Positions 28,602-38,580 of a stretch of DNA of 64,000 nt are shown here, piece by piece (the stretch's first letter is position 1; the number at the start of each line of letters is the position of its first letter). The notes under the pieces were generated by a model, which was given only the letters and a program-made list of their open reading frames with translations, ran no database searches and had not been told where the DNA came from. The stretch lies in contig CATQJL010000359.1 in the NCBI GenBank assembly GCA_958299035.1, positions 186,001 to 250,000 of the forward strand, in the 5' to 3' direction. The position numbers and the translations under genes are program-made. This DNA comes from Cylicocyclus nassatus. Lineage: Eukaryota; Nematoda; Chromadorea; Rhabditida; Strongylidae.

Positions 28602-28672
28602 GTGACTTTTATCAGCTGATGTGCAATGACATGTCGCCACGCCAAAGTTTTCCGCACTTACAGAAATGCCAT

Positions 28673-28756
28673 GTCATTCTGGCCGGGTGGTCTAAGGCGC
28701 TGCGTTCAGGTCGCAGTCCTCTTCGGAGGGCGCAGGTTCGAATCCTGCGGATGAGT
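28673..28756 (+). tRNA. tRNA-Leu(CAG)-like, A14G and 3' CA deletion
   Basis: A14G; no 1-72 pair. Confidence 0.5.
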
Positions 28757-28825
28757 GACTTTTATCAGCTGATGTGCAATGACATGTCGCCACGCCAAAG
28801 TTTTCCGCACTTACAGAAATGCCAT

Positions 28826-28909
28826 GTCATTCTGGCCGGGTGGTCTAAGGCGCTGCGTTCAGGTCGCAGTCCTCTTCGGAGGGCGCAGGTTCGAATCCTG
28901 CGGATGACA
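28826..28909 (+). tRNA. tRNA-Leu(CAG), A14G
   Basis: A14G. Confidence 0.6.
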
Positions 28910-28980
28910 GTGACTTTTATCAGCTGATGTGCAATGACATGTCGCCACGCCAAAGTTTTCCGCACTTACAGAAATGCCAT

Positions 28981-29064
28981 GTCATTCTGGCCGAGTGGTC
29001 TAAGGCGCTGCGTTCAGGTCGCAGTCCTCTTCGGAGGGCGCAGTTTCGAATCCTGCGGATGACA
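28981..29064 (+). tRNA. tRNA-Leu(CAG), G53T
   Basis: G53T. Confidence 0.6.
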
Positions 29065-29135
29065 GCGATTTTTACCAGCTGATGTGCAATGACATATCGG
29101 CACGCCGAAGTTTTCCGCACTTACAGAAATGCCAT

Positions 29136-29219
29136 GTCATTCTGGCCGAGAGGTCTAAGGCGCTGCGTTCAGGTCGCAGTCCTCTTCGGAGGGCGCAGGT
29201 TCGAATCCTGCGGATGACA
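29136..29219 (+). tRNA. tRNA-Leu(CAG), T16A
   Basis: T16A. Confidence 0.8.
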
Positions 29220-29290
29220 GTGACTTTTATCAGCTGATGTGCAATGACATGTCGCCACGCCAAAGTTTTCCGCACTTACAGAAATGCCAT

Positions 29291-29374
29291 GTCATTCTGG
29301 CCGGGTGGTCTAAGGCGCTGCGTTCAGGTCGCAGTCCTCTTCGGAGGGCGCAGGTTCGAATCCTGCGGATGAGT
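29291..29374 (+). tRNA. tRNA-Leu(CAG)-like, A14G and 3' CA deletion
   Basis: A14G; no 1-72 pair. Confidence 0.5.
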
Positions 29375-29443
29375 GACTTTTATCAGCTGATGTGCAATGA
29401 CATGTCGCCACGCCAAAGTTTTCCGCACTTACAGAAATGCCAT

Positions 29444-29527
29444 GTCATTCTGGCCGGGTGGTCTAAGGCGCTGCGTTCAGGTCGCAGTCCTCTTCGGAGG
29501 GCGCAGGTTCGAATCCTGCGGATGACA
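29444..29527 (+). tRNA. tRNA-Leu(CAG), A14G
   Basis: A14G. Confidence 0.6.
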
Positions 29528-29598
29528 GTGACTTTTATCAGCTGATGTGCAATGACATGTCGCCACGCCAAAGTTTTCCGCACTTACAGAAATGCCAT

Positions 29599-29682
29599 GT
29601 CATTCTGGCCGAGTGGTCTAAGGCGCTGCGTTCAGGTCGCAGTCCTCTTCGGAGGGCGCAGTTTCGAATCCTGCGGATGACA
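29599..29682 (+). tRNA. tRNA-Leu(CAG), G53T
   Basis: G53T. Confidence 0.6.
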
Positions 29683-29753
29683 GCGATTTTTACCAGCTGA
29701 TGTGCAATGACATATCGGCACGCCGAAGTTTTCCGCACTTACAGAAATGCCAT

Positions 29754-29837
29754 GTCATTCTGGCCGAGTGGTCTAAGGCGCTGCGTTCAGGTCGCAGTCC
29801 TCTTCGGAGGGCGCAGGTTCGAATCCTGCGGATGACA
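29754..29837 (+). tRNA. tRNA-Leu(CAG), consensus
   Basis: Consensus. Confidence 0.85.
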
Positions 29838-29908
29838 GCGATTTTTACCAGCTGATGTGCAATGACATATCGGCACGCCGAAGTTTTCCGCACTTACAGA
29901 AATGCCAT

Positions 29909-29992
29909 GTCATTCTGGCCGAGTGGTCTAAGGCGCTGCGTTCAGGTCGCAGTCCTCTTCGGAGGGCGCAGGTTCGAATCCTGCGGATGACA
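29909..29992 (+). tRNA. tRNA-Leu(CAG), consensus
   Basis: Consensus. Confidence 0.85.
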
Positions 29993-30063
29993 GCGATTTT
30001 TATCAGCTGATGTGCAATTACATGTCGCCACGCCAAAGTTTTCCGCACTTACAGAAATGCCAT

Positions 30064-30389
30064 GTCATTCCGGCCGAGTGGTCTAAGGCCTAAGGCATAC
30101 CTCGCGCGATTTCGTCAAATCGCCACCTCCGCGGGATTGGCATTCTGCCAGATATTTGTAAGTCAACCGTGCGCGCATTCCAGACGCATAGGCACGTAGC
30201 TTCCGTAAGTTATAGTAAGAGCCCTAAGTCTGGCCCATGCAAAGCGCGCTTACGACCAGTCATGAACAGTCGTTGCAGTGCCAGTTCCCGCAGCGTCTGG
30301 AATCGCGTGAGGTATGTCTTAGGCCTAAGGCGCTGCGTTCAGGTCGCAGTCCTCTTCGGAGGGCGCAGGTTCGAATCCTGCGGATGACA
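30064..30389 (+). pseudogene. tRNA-Leu(CAG) split by MITE
   Basis: Form 1; T8C (CATTCCGG), private to this copy. Confidence 0.85.
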
Positions 30390-30460
30390 GTGACTTTTAT
30401 CAGCTGATGTGCAATGACATGTCGCCACGCCAAAGTTTTCCGCACTTACAGAAATGCCTT

Positions 30461-30544
30461 GTCATTCTGGCCGAGTGGTCTAAGGCGCTGCGTTCAGGTC
30501 GCAGTCCTCTTCGGAGGGCGCAGTTTCGAATCCTGCGGATGACA
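30461..30544 (+). tRNA. tRNA-Leu(CAG), G53T
   Basis: G53T; -2 A-to-T. Confidence 0.6.
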
Positions 30545-30615
30545 GCGATTTTTACCAGCTGATGTGCAATGACATATCGGCACGCCGAAGTTTTCCGCAC
30601 TTACAGAAATGCCAT

Positions 30616-30699
30616 GTCATTCTGGCCGAGAGGTCTAAGGCGCTGCGTTCAGGTCGCAGTCCTCTTCGGAGGGCGCAGGTTCGAATCCTGCGGATGACA
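30616..30699 (+). tRNA. tRNA-Leu(CAG), T16A
   Basis: T16A. Confidence 0.8.
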
Positions 30700-30770
30700 G
30701 TGACTTTTATCAGCTGATGTGCAATGACATGTCGCCACGCCAAAGTTTTCCGCACTTACAGAAATGCCAT

Positions 30771-30854
30771 GTCATTCTGGCCGGGTGGTCTAAGGCGCTG
30801 CGTTCAGGTCGCAGTCCTCTTCGGAGGGCGCAGGTTCGAATCCTGCGGATGAGT
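30771..30854 (+). tRNA. tRNA-Leu(CAG)-like, A14G and 3' CA deletion
   Basis: A14G; no 1-72 pair. Confidence 0.5.
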
Positions 30855-30923
30855 GACTTTTATCAGCTGATGTGCAATGACATGTCGCCACGCCAAAGTT
30901 TTCCGCACTTACAGAAATGCCAT

Positions 30924-31007
30924 GTCATTCTCGCCGAGAGGTCTAAGGCGCTGCGTTCAGGTCGCAGTCCTCTTCGGAGGGCGCAGGTTCGAATCCTGCG
31001 GATGACA
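30924..31007 (+). tRNA. tRNA-Leu(CAG), G9C and T16A
   Basis: G9C, T16A. Confidence 0.65.
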
Positions 31008-31078
31008 GTGACTTTTATCAGCTGATGTGCAATGACATGTCGCCACGCCAAAGTTTTCCGCACTTACAGAAATGCCAT

Positions 31079-31404
31079 GTCATTCTGGCCGAGTGGTCTA
31101 AGGCCTAAGGCATACCTCGCGCGATTTCGTCAAATCGCCACCTCCGCGGGATTGGCATTCTGCCAGATATTTGTAAGTCAACCGTGCGCGCATTCCAGAC
31201 GCATAGGCACGTAGCTTCCGTAAGTTATAGTAAGAGCCCTAAGTCTGGCCCATGCAAAGCGCGCTTACGACCAGTCATGAACAGTCGTTGCAGTGCCAGT
31301 TCCAGCAGCGTCTGGAATCGCGTGAGGTATGTCTTAGGCCTAAGGCGCTGCGTTCAGGTCGCAGTCCTCTTCGGAGGGCGCAGGTTCGAATCCTGCGGAT
31401 GAGT
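31079..31404 (+). pseudogene. tRNA-Leu(CAG) split by MITE
   Basis: Form 1; CA deletion; followed directly by another split copy. Confidence 0.85.
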
Positions 31405-31473
31405 GACTTTTATCAGCTGATGTGCAATGACATGTCGCCACGCCAAAGTTTTCCGCACTTACAGAAATGCCAT

Positions 31474-31799
31474 GTCATTCTGGCCGAGTGGTCTAAGGCC
31501 TAAGGCATACCTCGCGCGATTTCGTCAAATCGCCACCTCCGCGGGATTGGCATTCTGCCAGATATTTGTAAGTCAACCGTGCGCGCATCCCAGACGCATA
31601 GGCACGTAGCTTCCGTAAGTTATAGTAAGAGCCCTAAGTCTGGCCCATGCAAAGCGCGCTTACGACCAGTCATGAACAGTCGTTGCAGTGCCAGTTCCCG
31701 CAGCGTCTGGAATCGCGTGAGGTATGTCTTAGGCCTAAGGCGCTGCGTTCAGGTCGCAGTCCTCTTCGGAGGGCGCAGGTTCGAATCCTGCGGATGACA
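31474..31799 (+). pseudogene. tRNA-Leu(CAG) split by MITE
   Basis: Form 1 with CATCCCAG inside. Confidence 0.85.
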
Positions 31800-31870
31800 G
31801 TGACTTTTATCAGCTGATGTGCAATGACATGTCGCCACGCCAAAGTTTTCCGCACTTACAGAAATGCCTT

Positions 31871-31954
31871 GTCATTCTGGCCGAGTGGTCTAAGGCGCTG
31901 CGTTCAGGTCGCAGTCCTCTTCGGAGGGCGCAGTTTCGAATCCTGCGGATGACA
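31871..31954 (+). tRNA. tRNA-Leu(CAG), G53T
   Basis: G53T; -2 A-to-T. Confidence 0.6.
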
Positions 31955-32025
31955 GCGATTTTTACCAGCTGATGTGCAATGACATATCGGCACGCCGAAG
32001 TTTTCCGCACTTACAGAAATGCCAT

Positions 32026-32109
32026 GTCATTCTGGCCGAGAGGTCTAAGGCGCTGCGTTCAGGTCGCAGTCCTCTTCGGAGGGCGCAGGTTCGAATCCTG
32101 CGGATGACA
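32026..32109 (+). tRNA. tRNA-Leu(CAG), T16A
   Basis: T16A. Confidence 0.8.
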
Positions 32110-32180
32110 GTGACTTTTATCAGCTGATGTGCAATGACATGTCGCCACGCCAAAGTTTTCCGCACTTACAGAAATGCCAT

Positions 32181-32264
32181 GTCATTCTGGCCGGGTGGTC
32201 TAAGGCGCTGCGTTCAGGTCGCAGTCCTCTTCGGAGGGCGCAGGTTCGAATCCTGCGGATGAGT
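32181..32264 (+). tRNA. tRNA-Leu(CAG)-like, A14G and 3' CA deletion
   Basis: A14G; no 1-72 pair. Confidence 0.5.
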
Positions 32265-32333
32265 GACTTTTATCAGCTGATGTGCAATGACATGTCGCCA
32301 CGCCAAAGTTTTCCGCACTTACAGAAATGCCAT

Positions 32334-32417
32334 GTCATTCTGGCCGGGTGGTCTAAGGCGCTGCGTTCAGGTCGCAGTCCTCTTCGGAGGGCGCAGGTTC
32401 GAATCCTGCGGATGACA
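32334..32417 (+). tRNA. tRNA-Leu(CAG), A14G
   Basis: A14G. Confidence 0.6.
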
Positions 32418-32488
32418 GTGACTTTTATCAGCTGATGTGCAATGACATGTCGCCACGCCAAAGTTTTCCGCACTTACAGAAATGCCAT

Positions 32489-32572
32489 GTCATTCTGGCC
32501 GAGTGGTCTAAGGCGCTGCGTTCAGGTCGCAGTCCTCTTCGGAGGGCGCAGTTTCGAATCCTGCGGATGACA
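32489..32572 (+). tRNA. tRNA-Leu(CAG), G53T
   Basis: G53T. Confidence 0.6.
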
Positions 32573-32643
32573 GCGATTTTTACCAGCTGATGTGCAATGA
32601 CATATCGGCACGCCGAAGTTTTCCGCACTTACAGAAATGCCAT

Positions 32644-32727
32644 GTCATTCTGGCCGAGAGGTCTAAGGCGCTGCGTTCAGGTCGCAGTCCTCTTCGGAGG
32701 GCGCAGGTTCGAATCCTGCGGATGACA
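32644..32727 (+). tRNA. tRNA-Leu(CAG), T16A
   Basis: T16A. Confidence 0.8.
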
Positions 32728-32798
32728 GTGACTTTTATCAGCTGATGTGCAATGACATGTCGCCACGCCAAAGTTTTCCGCACTTACAGAAATGCCAT

Positions 32799-32882
32799 GT
32801 CATTCTGGCCGGGTGGTCTAAGGCGCTGCGTTCAGGTCGCAGTCCTCTTCGGAGGGCGCAGGTTCGAATCCTGCGGATGAGT
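32799..32882 (+). tRNA. tRNA-Leu(CAG)-like, A14G and 3' CA deletion
   Basis: A14G; no 1-72 pair. Confidence 0.5.
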
Positions 32883-32951
32883 GACTTTTATCAGCTGATG
32901 TGCAATGACATGTCGCCACGCCAAAGTTTTCCGCACTTACAGAAATGCCAT

Positions 32952-33035
32952 GTCATTCTGGCCGGGTGGTCTAAGGCGCTGCGTTCAGGTCGCAGTCCTC
33001 TTCGGAGGGCGCAGGTTCGAATCCTGCGGATGACA
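32952..33035 (+). tRNA. tRNA-Leu(CAG), A14G
   Basis: A14G. Confidence 0.6.
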
Positions 33036-33106
33036 GTGACTTTTATCAGCTGATGTGCAATGACATGTCGCCACGCCAAAGTTTTCCGCACTTACAGAAA
33101 TGCCAT

Positions 33107-33190
33107 GTCATTCTGGCCGAGTGGTCTAAGGCGCTGCGTTCAGGTCGCAGTCCTCTTCGGAGGGCGCAGTTTCGAATCCTGCGGATGACA
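33107..33190 (+). tRNA. tRNA-Leu(CAG), G53T
   Basis: G53T. Confidence 0.6.
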
Positions 33191-33261
33191 GCGATTTTTA
33201 CCAGCTGATGTGCAATGACATATCGGCACGCCGAAGTTTTCCGCACTTACAGAAATGCCAT

Positions 33262-33345
33262 GTCATTCTGGCCGAGTGGTCTAAGGCGCTGCGTTCAGGT
33301 CGCAGTCCTCTTCGGAGGGCGCAGGTTCGAATCCTGCGGATGACA
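33262..33345 (+). tRNA. tRNA-Leu(CAG), consensus
   Basis: Consensus. Confidence 0.85.
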
Positions 33346-33416
33346 GCGATTTTTACCAGCTGATGTGCAATGACATATCGGCACGCCGAAGTTTTCCGCA
33401 CTTACAGAAATGCCAT

Positions 33417-33500
33417 GTCATTCTGGCCGAGTGGTCTAAGGCGCTGCGTTCAGGTCGCAGTCCTCTTCGGAGGGCGCAGGTTCGAATCCTGCGGATGACA
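33417..33500 (+). tRNA. tRNA-Leu(CAG), consensus
   Basis: Consensus. Confidence 0.85.
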
Positions 33501-33571
33501 GCGATTTTTATCAGCTGATGTGCAATTACATGTCGCCACGCCAAAGTTTTCCGCACTTACAGAAATGCCAT

Positions 33572-33897
33572 GTCATTCTGGCCGAGTGGTCTAAGGCCTA
33601 AGGCATACCTCGCGCGATTTCGTCAAATCGCCACCTCCGCGGGATTGGCATTCTGCCAGATATTTGTAAGTCAACCGTGCGCGCATTCCAGACGCATAGG
33701 CACGTAGCTTCCGTAAGTTATAGTAAGAGCCCTAAGTCTGGCCCATGCAAAGCGCGCTTACGACCAGTCATGAACAGTCGTTGCAGTGCCAGTTCCCGCA
33801 GCGTCTGGAATCGCGTGAGGTATGTCTTAGGCCTAAGGCGCTGCGTTCAGGTCGCAGTCCTCTTCGGAGGGCGCAGGTTCGAATCCTGCGGATGACA
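33572..33897 (+). pseudogene. tRNA-Leu(CAG) split by MITE
   Basis: Form 1. Confidence 0.85.
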
Positions 33898-33968
33898 GTG
33901 ACTTTTATCAGCTGATGTGCAATGACATGTCGCCACGCCAAAGTTTTCCGCACTTACAGAAATGCCTT

Positions 33969-34052
33969 GTCATTCTGGCCGAGTGGTCTAAGGCGCTGCG
34001 TTCAGGTCGCAGTCCTCTTCGGAGGGCGCAGTTTCGAATCCTGCGGATGACA
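33969..34052 (+). tRNA. tRNA-Leu(CAG), G53T
   Basis: Last G53T copy in the window; -2 A-to-T. Confidence 0.6.
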
Positions 34053-34123
34053 GCGATTTTTACCAGCTGATGTGCAATGACATATCGGCACGCCGAAGTT
34101 TTCCGCACTTACAGAAATGCCAT

Positions 34124-34207
34124 GTCATTCTGGCCGAGAGGTCTAAGGCGCTGCGTTCAGGTCGCAGTCCTCTTCGGAGGGCGCAGGTTCGAATCCTGCG
34201 GATGACA
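34124..34207 (+). tRNA. tRNA-Leu(CAG), T16A
   Basis: T16A. Confidence 0.8.
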
Positions 34208-34278
34208 GTGACTTTTATCAGCTGATGTGCAATGACATGTCGCCACGCCAAAGTTTTCCGCACTTACAGAAATGCCAT

Positions 34279-34362
34279 GTCATTCTGGCCGGGTGGTCTA
34301 AGGCGCTGCGTTCAGGTCGCAGTCCTCTTCGGAGGGCGCAGGTTCGAATCCTGCGGATGAGT
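34279..34362 (+). tRNA. tRNA-Leu(CAG)-like, A14G and 3' CA deletion
   Basis: A14G; no 1-72 pair. Last copy of this class. Confidence 0.5.
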
Positions 34363-34431
34363 GACTTTTATCAGCTGATGTGCAATGACATGTCGCCACG
34401 CCAAAGTTTTCCGCACTTACAGAAATGCCAT

Positions 34432-34515
34432 GTCATTCTCGCCGAGAGGTCTAAGGCGCTGCGTTCAGGTCGCAGTCCTCTTCGGAGGGCGCAGGTTCGA
34501 ATCCTGCGGATGACA
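34432..34515 (+). tRNA. tRNA-Leu(CAG), G9C and T16A
   Basis: G9C, T16A. Confidence 0.65.
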
Positions 34516-34586
34516 GTGACTTTTATCAGCTGATGTGCAATGACATGTCGCCACGCCAAAGTTTTCCGCACTTACAGAAATGCCAT

Positions 34587-34912
34587 GTCATTCTGGCCGA
34601 GTGGTCTAAGGCCTAAGGCATACCTCGCGCGATTTCGTCAAATCGCCACCTCCGCGGGATTGGCATTCTGCCAGATATTTGTAAGTCAACCGTGCGCGCA
34701 TTCCAGACGCATAGGCACGTAGCTTCCGTAAGTTATAGTAAGAGCCCTAAGTCTGGCCCATGCAAAGCGCGCTTACGACCAGTCATGAACAGTCGTTGCA
34801 GTGCCAGTTCCAGCAGCGTCTGGAATCGCGTGAGGTATGTCTTAGGCCTAAGGCGCTGCGTTCAGGTCGCAGTCCTCTTCGGAGGGCGCAGGTTCGAATC
34901 CTGCGGATGACA
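34587..34912 (+). pseudogene. tRNA-Leu(CAG) split by MITE
   Basis: Form 1; TTCCAGCAG; 3' end intact, unlike its equivalents at 27571 and 31079. Confidence 0.85.
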
Positions 34913-34983
34913 GTGACTTTTATCAGCTGATGTGCAATGACATGTCGCCACGCCAAAGTTTTCCGCACTTACAGAAATGCCAT

Positions 34984-35067
34984 GTCATTCTGGCCGAGTG
35001 GTCTAAGGCGCTGCGTTCAGGTCGCAGTCCTCTTCGGAGGGCGCAGGTTCGAATCCTGCGGATGAGT
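34984..35067 (+). tRNA. tRNA-Leu(CAG)-like, 3' CA deletion
   Basis: No 1-72 pair. Confidence 0.55.
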
Positions 35068-35136
35068 GACTTTTATCAGCTGATGTGCAATGACATGTCG
35101 CCACGCCAAAGTTTTCCGCACTTACAGAAATGCCAT

Positions 35137-35220
35137 GTCATTCTGGCCGAGTGGTCTAAGGCGCTGCGTTCAGGTCGCAGTCCTCTTCGGAGGGCGCAGG
35201 TTCGAATCCTGCGGATGACA
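35137..35220 (+). tRNA. tRNA-Leu(CAG), consensus
   Basis: Consensus. Confidence 0.85.
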
Positions 35221-35291
35221 GCGATTTTTACCAGCTGATGTTCAATGACATATCGCCACGCTAATGTTTTCCGCACTTACAGAAATGCCAT

Positions 35292-35617
35292 GTCATTCTG
35301 GCCGAGTGGTCTAAGGCCTAAGGCATACCTCGCGCGATTTCGTCAAATCGCCACCTCCGCGGGATTGGCATTCTGCCAGATATTTGTAAGTCAACCGTGC
35401 GCGCATCCCAGACGCATAGGCACGTAGCTTCCGTAAGTTATAGTAAGAGCCCTAAGTCTGGCCCATGCAAAGCGCGCTTACGACCAGTCATGAACAGTCG
35501 TTGCAGTGCCAGTTCCCGCAGCGTCTAATATCGCGTGAAGTATGTCTTAGGCCTAAGGCGCTGCGTTCAGGTCGCAGTCCTCTTCGGAGGACGCAGGTTC
35601 GAATCCTGCGGATGACA
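35292..35617 (+). pseudogene. tRNA-Leu(CAG) split by MITE
   Basis: Form 2; right repeat has GTGAAGTATG. Position 40 is G here, unlike form 2 copies further left. Confidence 0.85.
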
Positions 35618-35688
35618 GAGATTTTTACCAGCTGATGTGCAATGACATATCGGCACGCCGAAGTTTTCCGCACTTACAGAAATGCCAT

Positions 35689-35772
35689 GTCATTCTGGCC
35701 GAATGGTCTAAGGCGCTGCGTTCAGGTCGCAGTCCTCTTCGGAGGGCGCAGGTTCGAATCCTGCGGATGACA
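35689..35772 (+). tRNA. tRNA-Leu(CAG), G15A
   Basis: First G15A copy; D-loop change, stems intact. Confidence 0.8.
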
Positions 35773-35843
35773 GTGACTTTTATCAGCTGATGTGCAATGA
35801 CATGTCGCCACGCCAAAGTTTTCCGCACTTACAGAAATGCCAT

Positions 35844-35927
35844 GTCATTCTGGCCGAGTGGTCTAAGGCGCTGCGTTCAGGTCGCAGTCCTCTTCGGAGG
35901 GCGCAGGTTCGAATCCTGCGGATGAGT
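35844..35927 (+). tRNA. tRNA-Leu(CAG)-like, 3' CA deletion
   Basis: No 1-72 pair. Confidence 0.55.
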
Positions 35928-35996
35928 GACTTTTATCAGCTGATGTGCAATGACATGTCGCCACGCCAAAGTTTTCCGCACTTACAGAAATGCCAT

Positions 35997-36080
35997 GTCA
36001 TTCTGGCCGAGTGGTCTAAGGCGCTGCGTTCAGGTCGCAGTCCTTTTCGGAGGGCGCAGGTTCGAATCCTGCGGATGACA
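35997..36080 (+). tRNA. tRNA-Leu(CAG), variable-arm C to T
   Basis: CCTTTTCGGAGG turns the loop-closing C-G into T-G, and creates an internal TTTT run that could stop Pol III early. Confidence 0.6.
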
Positions 36081-36151
36081 GCGATTTTTACCAGCTGATG
36101 TTCAATGACATATCGCCAGGCCAAAGTTTTCCGCACTTACAGAAATGCCAT

Positions 36152-36477
36152 GTCATTCTGGCCTAGTGGTCTAAGGCCTAAGGCATACCTCGCGCGATTT
36201 CGTCAAATCGCCACCTCCGCGGGATTGGCATTCTGCCAGATATTTGTAAGTCAACCGTGCGCGCATCCCAGACGCATAGGCACGTAGCTTCCGTAAGTTA
36301 TAGTAAGAGCCCTAAGTCTGGCCCATGCAAAGCGCGCTTACGACCAGTCATGAACAGTCCTTGCAGTGCCAGTTCCCGCAGCGTCTGGAATCGCGTGAGG
36401 TATGTCTTAGGCCTAAGGCGCTGCGTTCAGGTCGCAGTCCTCTTCGGAGGGCGCAGGTTCGAATCCTGCGGATGACA
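36152..36477 (+). pseudogene. tRNA-Leu(CAG) split by MITE
   Basis: Form 1; G13T; CAGTCCTTGC inside. Confidence 0.85.
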
Positions 36478-36548
36478 GTGACTTTTATCAGCTGATGTGC
36501 AATGACATGTCGCCACGCCAAAGTTTTCCGCACTTACAGAAATGCCAT

Positions 36549-36632
36549 GTCATTCTGGCCGAATGGTCTAAGGCGCTGCGTTCAGGTCGCAGTCCTCTTC
36601 GGAGGGCGCAGGTTCGAATCCTGCGGATGACA
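36549..36632 (+). tRNA. tRNA-Leu(CAG), G15A
   Basis: G15A. Confidence 0.8.
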
Positions 36633-36703
36633 GCGATTTTTACCAGCTGATGTGCAATGACATATCGGCACGCCGAACTTTTCCGCACTTACAGAAATGC
36701 CAT

Positions 36704-36787
36704 GTCATTCTGGCCGAGAGGTCTAAGGCGCTGCGTTCAGGTCGCAGTCCTCTTCGGAGGGCGCAGGTTCGAATCCTGCGGATGACA
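36704..36787 (+). tRNA. tRNA-Leu(CAG), T16A
   Basis: T16A. Confidence 0.8.
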
Positions 36788-36858
36788 GTGACTTTTATCA
36801 GCTGATGTGCAATGACATGTCGCCACGCCAAAGTTTTCCGCACTTACAGAAATGCCAT

Positions 36859-36942
36859 GTCATTCTGGCCGAGTGGTCTAAGGCGCTGCGTTCAGGTCGC
36901 AGTCCTCTTCGGAGGGCGCAGGTTCGAATCCTGCGGATGACA
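36859..36942 (+). tRNA. tRNA-Leu(CAG), consensus
   Basis: Consensus. Confidence 0.85.
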
Positions 36943-37013
36943 GCGATTTTTACCAGCTGATGTTCAATGACATGTCGCCACGCCAAAGTTTTCCGCACTT
37001 ACAGAAATGCCAT

Positions 37014-37097
37014 GTCATTCTGGCCGAGTGGTCTAAGGCGCTGCGTTCAGGTCGCAGTCCCCTTTGGAGGGCGCAGGTTCGAATCCTGCGGATGACA
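37014..37097 (+). tRNA. tRNA-Leu(CAG), variable-arm variant
   Basis: TCCCCTTTGGAGGG replaces TCCTCTTCGGAGGG, so the TTCG tetraloop and one stem pair change. Confidence 0.65.
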
Positions 37098-37168
37098 GAG
37101 ATTTTTACCAGCTGATGTGCAATGACATATCGCCAGGCCAAAGTTTTCCGCACTTACAGAAATGCCAT

Positions 37169-37494
37169 GTCATTCTGGCCTAGTGGTCTAAGGCCTAAGG
37201 CATACCTCGCGCGATTTCGTCAAATCGCCACCTCCGCGGGATTGGCATTCTGCCAGATATTTGTAAGTCAACCGTGCGCGCATTCCAGACGCATAGGCAC
37301 GTAGCTTCCGTAAGTTATAGTAAGAGCCCTAAGTCTGGCCCATGCAAAGCGCGCTTACGACCAGTCATGAACAGTCGTTGCAGTGCCAGTTCCCGCAGCG
37401 TCTGGAATCGCGTGAGGTATGTCTTAGGCCTAAGGCGCTGCGTTCAGGTCGCAGTCCTCTTCGGAGGGCGCAGGTTCGAATCCTGCGGATGACA
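37169..37494 (+). pseudogene. tRNA-Leu(CAG) split by MITE
   Basis: Form 1; G13T. Confidence 0.85.
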
Positions 37495-37565
37495 GTGACT
37501 TTTATCAGCTGATGTGCAATGACATGTCGCCACGCCAAAGTTTTCCGCACTTACAGAAATGCCAT

Positions 37566-37649
37566 GTCATTCTGGCCGAGTGGTCTAAGGCGCTGCGTTC
37601 AGGTCGCAGTCCTCTTCGGAGGGCGCAGGTTCGAATCCTGCGGATGACA
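37566..37649 (+). tRNA. tRNA-Leu(CAG), consensus
   Basis: Consensus. Confidence 0.85.
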
Positions 37650-37720
37650 GCGATTTTTACCAGCTGATGTTCAATGACATATCGCCACGCTAATGTTTTC
37701 CGCACTTACAGAAATGCCAT

Positions 37721-38046
37721 GTCATTCTGGCCGAGTGGTCTAAGGCCTAAGGCATACCTCGCGCGATTTCGTCAAATCGCCACCTCCGCGGGATTGGCAT
37801 TATGCCAGATATTTGTAAGTCAACCGTGCGCTCATTCCAGACGCATAGGCACGTAGCTTCCGTAAGTTATAGTAAGAGCCCTAAGTCTGGCCCATGCAAA
37901 GCGCGCTTACGACCAGTCATGAACAGTCCTTGCAGTGCCAGTTCCCGCAGCGTCTGGAATCGCGTGAGGTATGTCTTAGGCCTAAGGCGCTGCGTTCAGG
38001 TCGCAGTCCTCTTCGGAGGGCGCAGGTTCGAATCCTGCGGATGACA
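37721..38046 (+). pseudogene. tRNA-Leu(CAG) split by MITE
   Basis: Form 1; GCATTATGCC and GTGCGCTC inside. Confidence 0.85.
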
Positions 38047-38117
38047 GTGACTTTTATCAGCTGATGTGCAATGACATGTCGCCACGCCAAAGTTTTCCGC
38101 ACTTACAGAAATGCCAT

Positions 38118-38201
38118 GTCATTCTGGCCGAATGGTCTAAGGCGCTGCGTTCAGGTCGCAGTCCTCTTCGGAGGGCGCAGGTTCGAATCCTGCGGATGAC
38201 A
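38118..38201 (+). tRNA. tRNA-Leu(CAG), G15A
   Basis: G15A. Confidence 0.8.
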
Positions 38202-38272
38202 GCGATTTTTACCAGCTGATGTGCAATGACATATCGGCACGCCGAACTTTTCCGCACTTACAGAAATGCCAT

Positions 38273-38356
38273 GTCATTCTGGCCGAGAGGTCTAAGGCGC
38301 TGCGTTCAGGTCGCAGTCCTCTTCGGAGGGCGCAGGTTCGAATCCTGCGGATGAGT
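38273..38356 (+). tRNA. tRNA-Leu(CAG)-like, T16A and 3' CA deletion
   Basis: No 1-72 pair. Confidence 0.55.
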
Positions 38357-38425
38357 GACTTTTATCAGCTGATGTGCAATGACATGTCGCCACGCCAAAG
38401 TTTTCCGCACTTACAGAAATGCCAT

Positions 38426-38509
38426 GTCATTCTGGAGGAGTGGTCTAAGGCGCTGCGTTCAGGTCGCAGTCCTCTTCGGAGGGCGCAGGTTCGAATCCTG
38501 CGGATGACA
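38426..38509 (+). pseudogene. tRNA-Leu(CAG), D-stem destroyed
   Basis: CTGGAGGAGTGG instead of CTGGCCGAGTGG changes C11 and C12, removing two of three D-stem pairs and damaging box A. Shared with 39288. Confidence 0.65.
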
Positions 38510-38580
38510 GAGATTTTTACCAGCTGATGTGCAATGACATATCGCCAGGCCAAAGTTTTCCGCACTTACAGAAATGCCAT

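Larger units (their letters stand above)
24458..34983 (+). repeat. 3,508-bp higher-order repeat, three copies
   Basis: Starts at 24458, 27966 and 31474. Each copy has 18 tRNA loci including three split ones, and an inner 618-bp direct repeat (G53T, T16A, A14G with deletion, A14G). The third copy is 2 bp longer because its last split gene lacks the CA deletion found in the first two. Confidence 0.88.

Noticed and set aside
36034..36037. Internal TTTT in the variable arm of the gene at 35997 as a regulated attenuator
   Set aside because: It is a single C-to-T change in one copy, best read as a random lesion.
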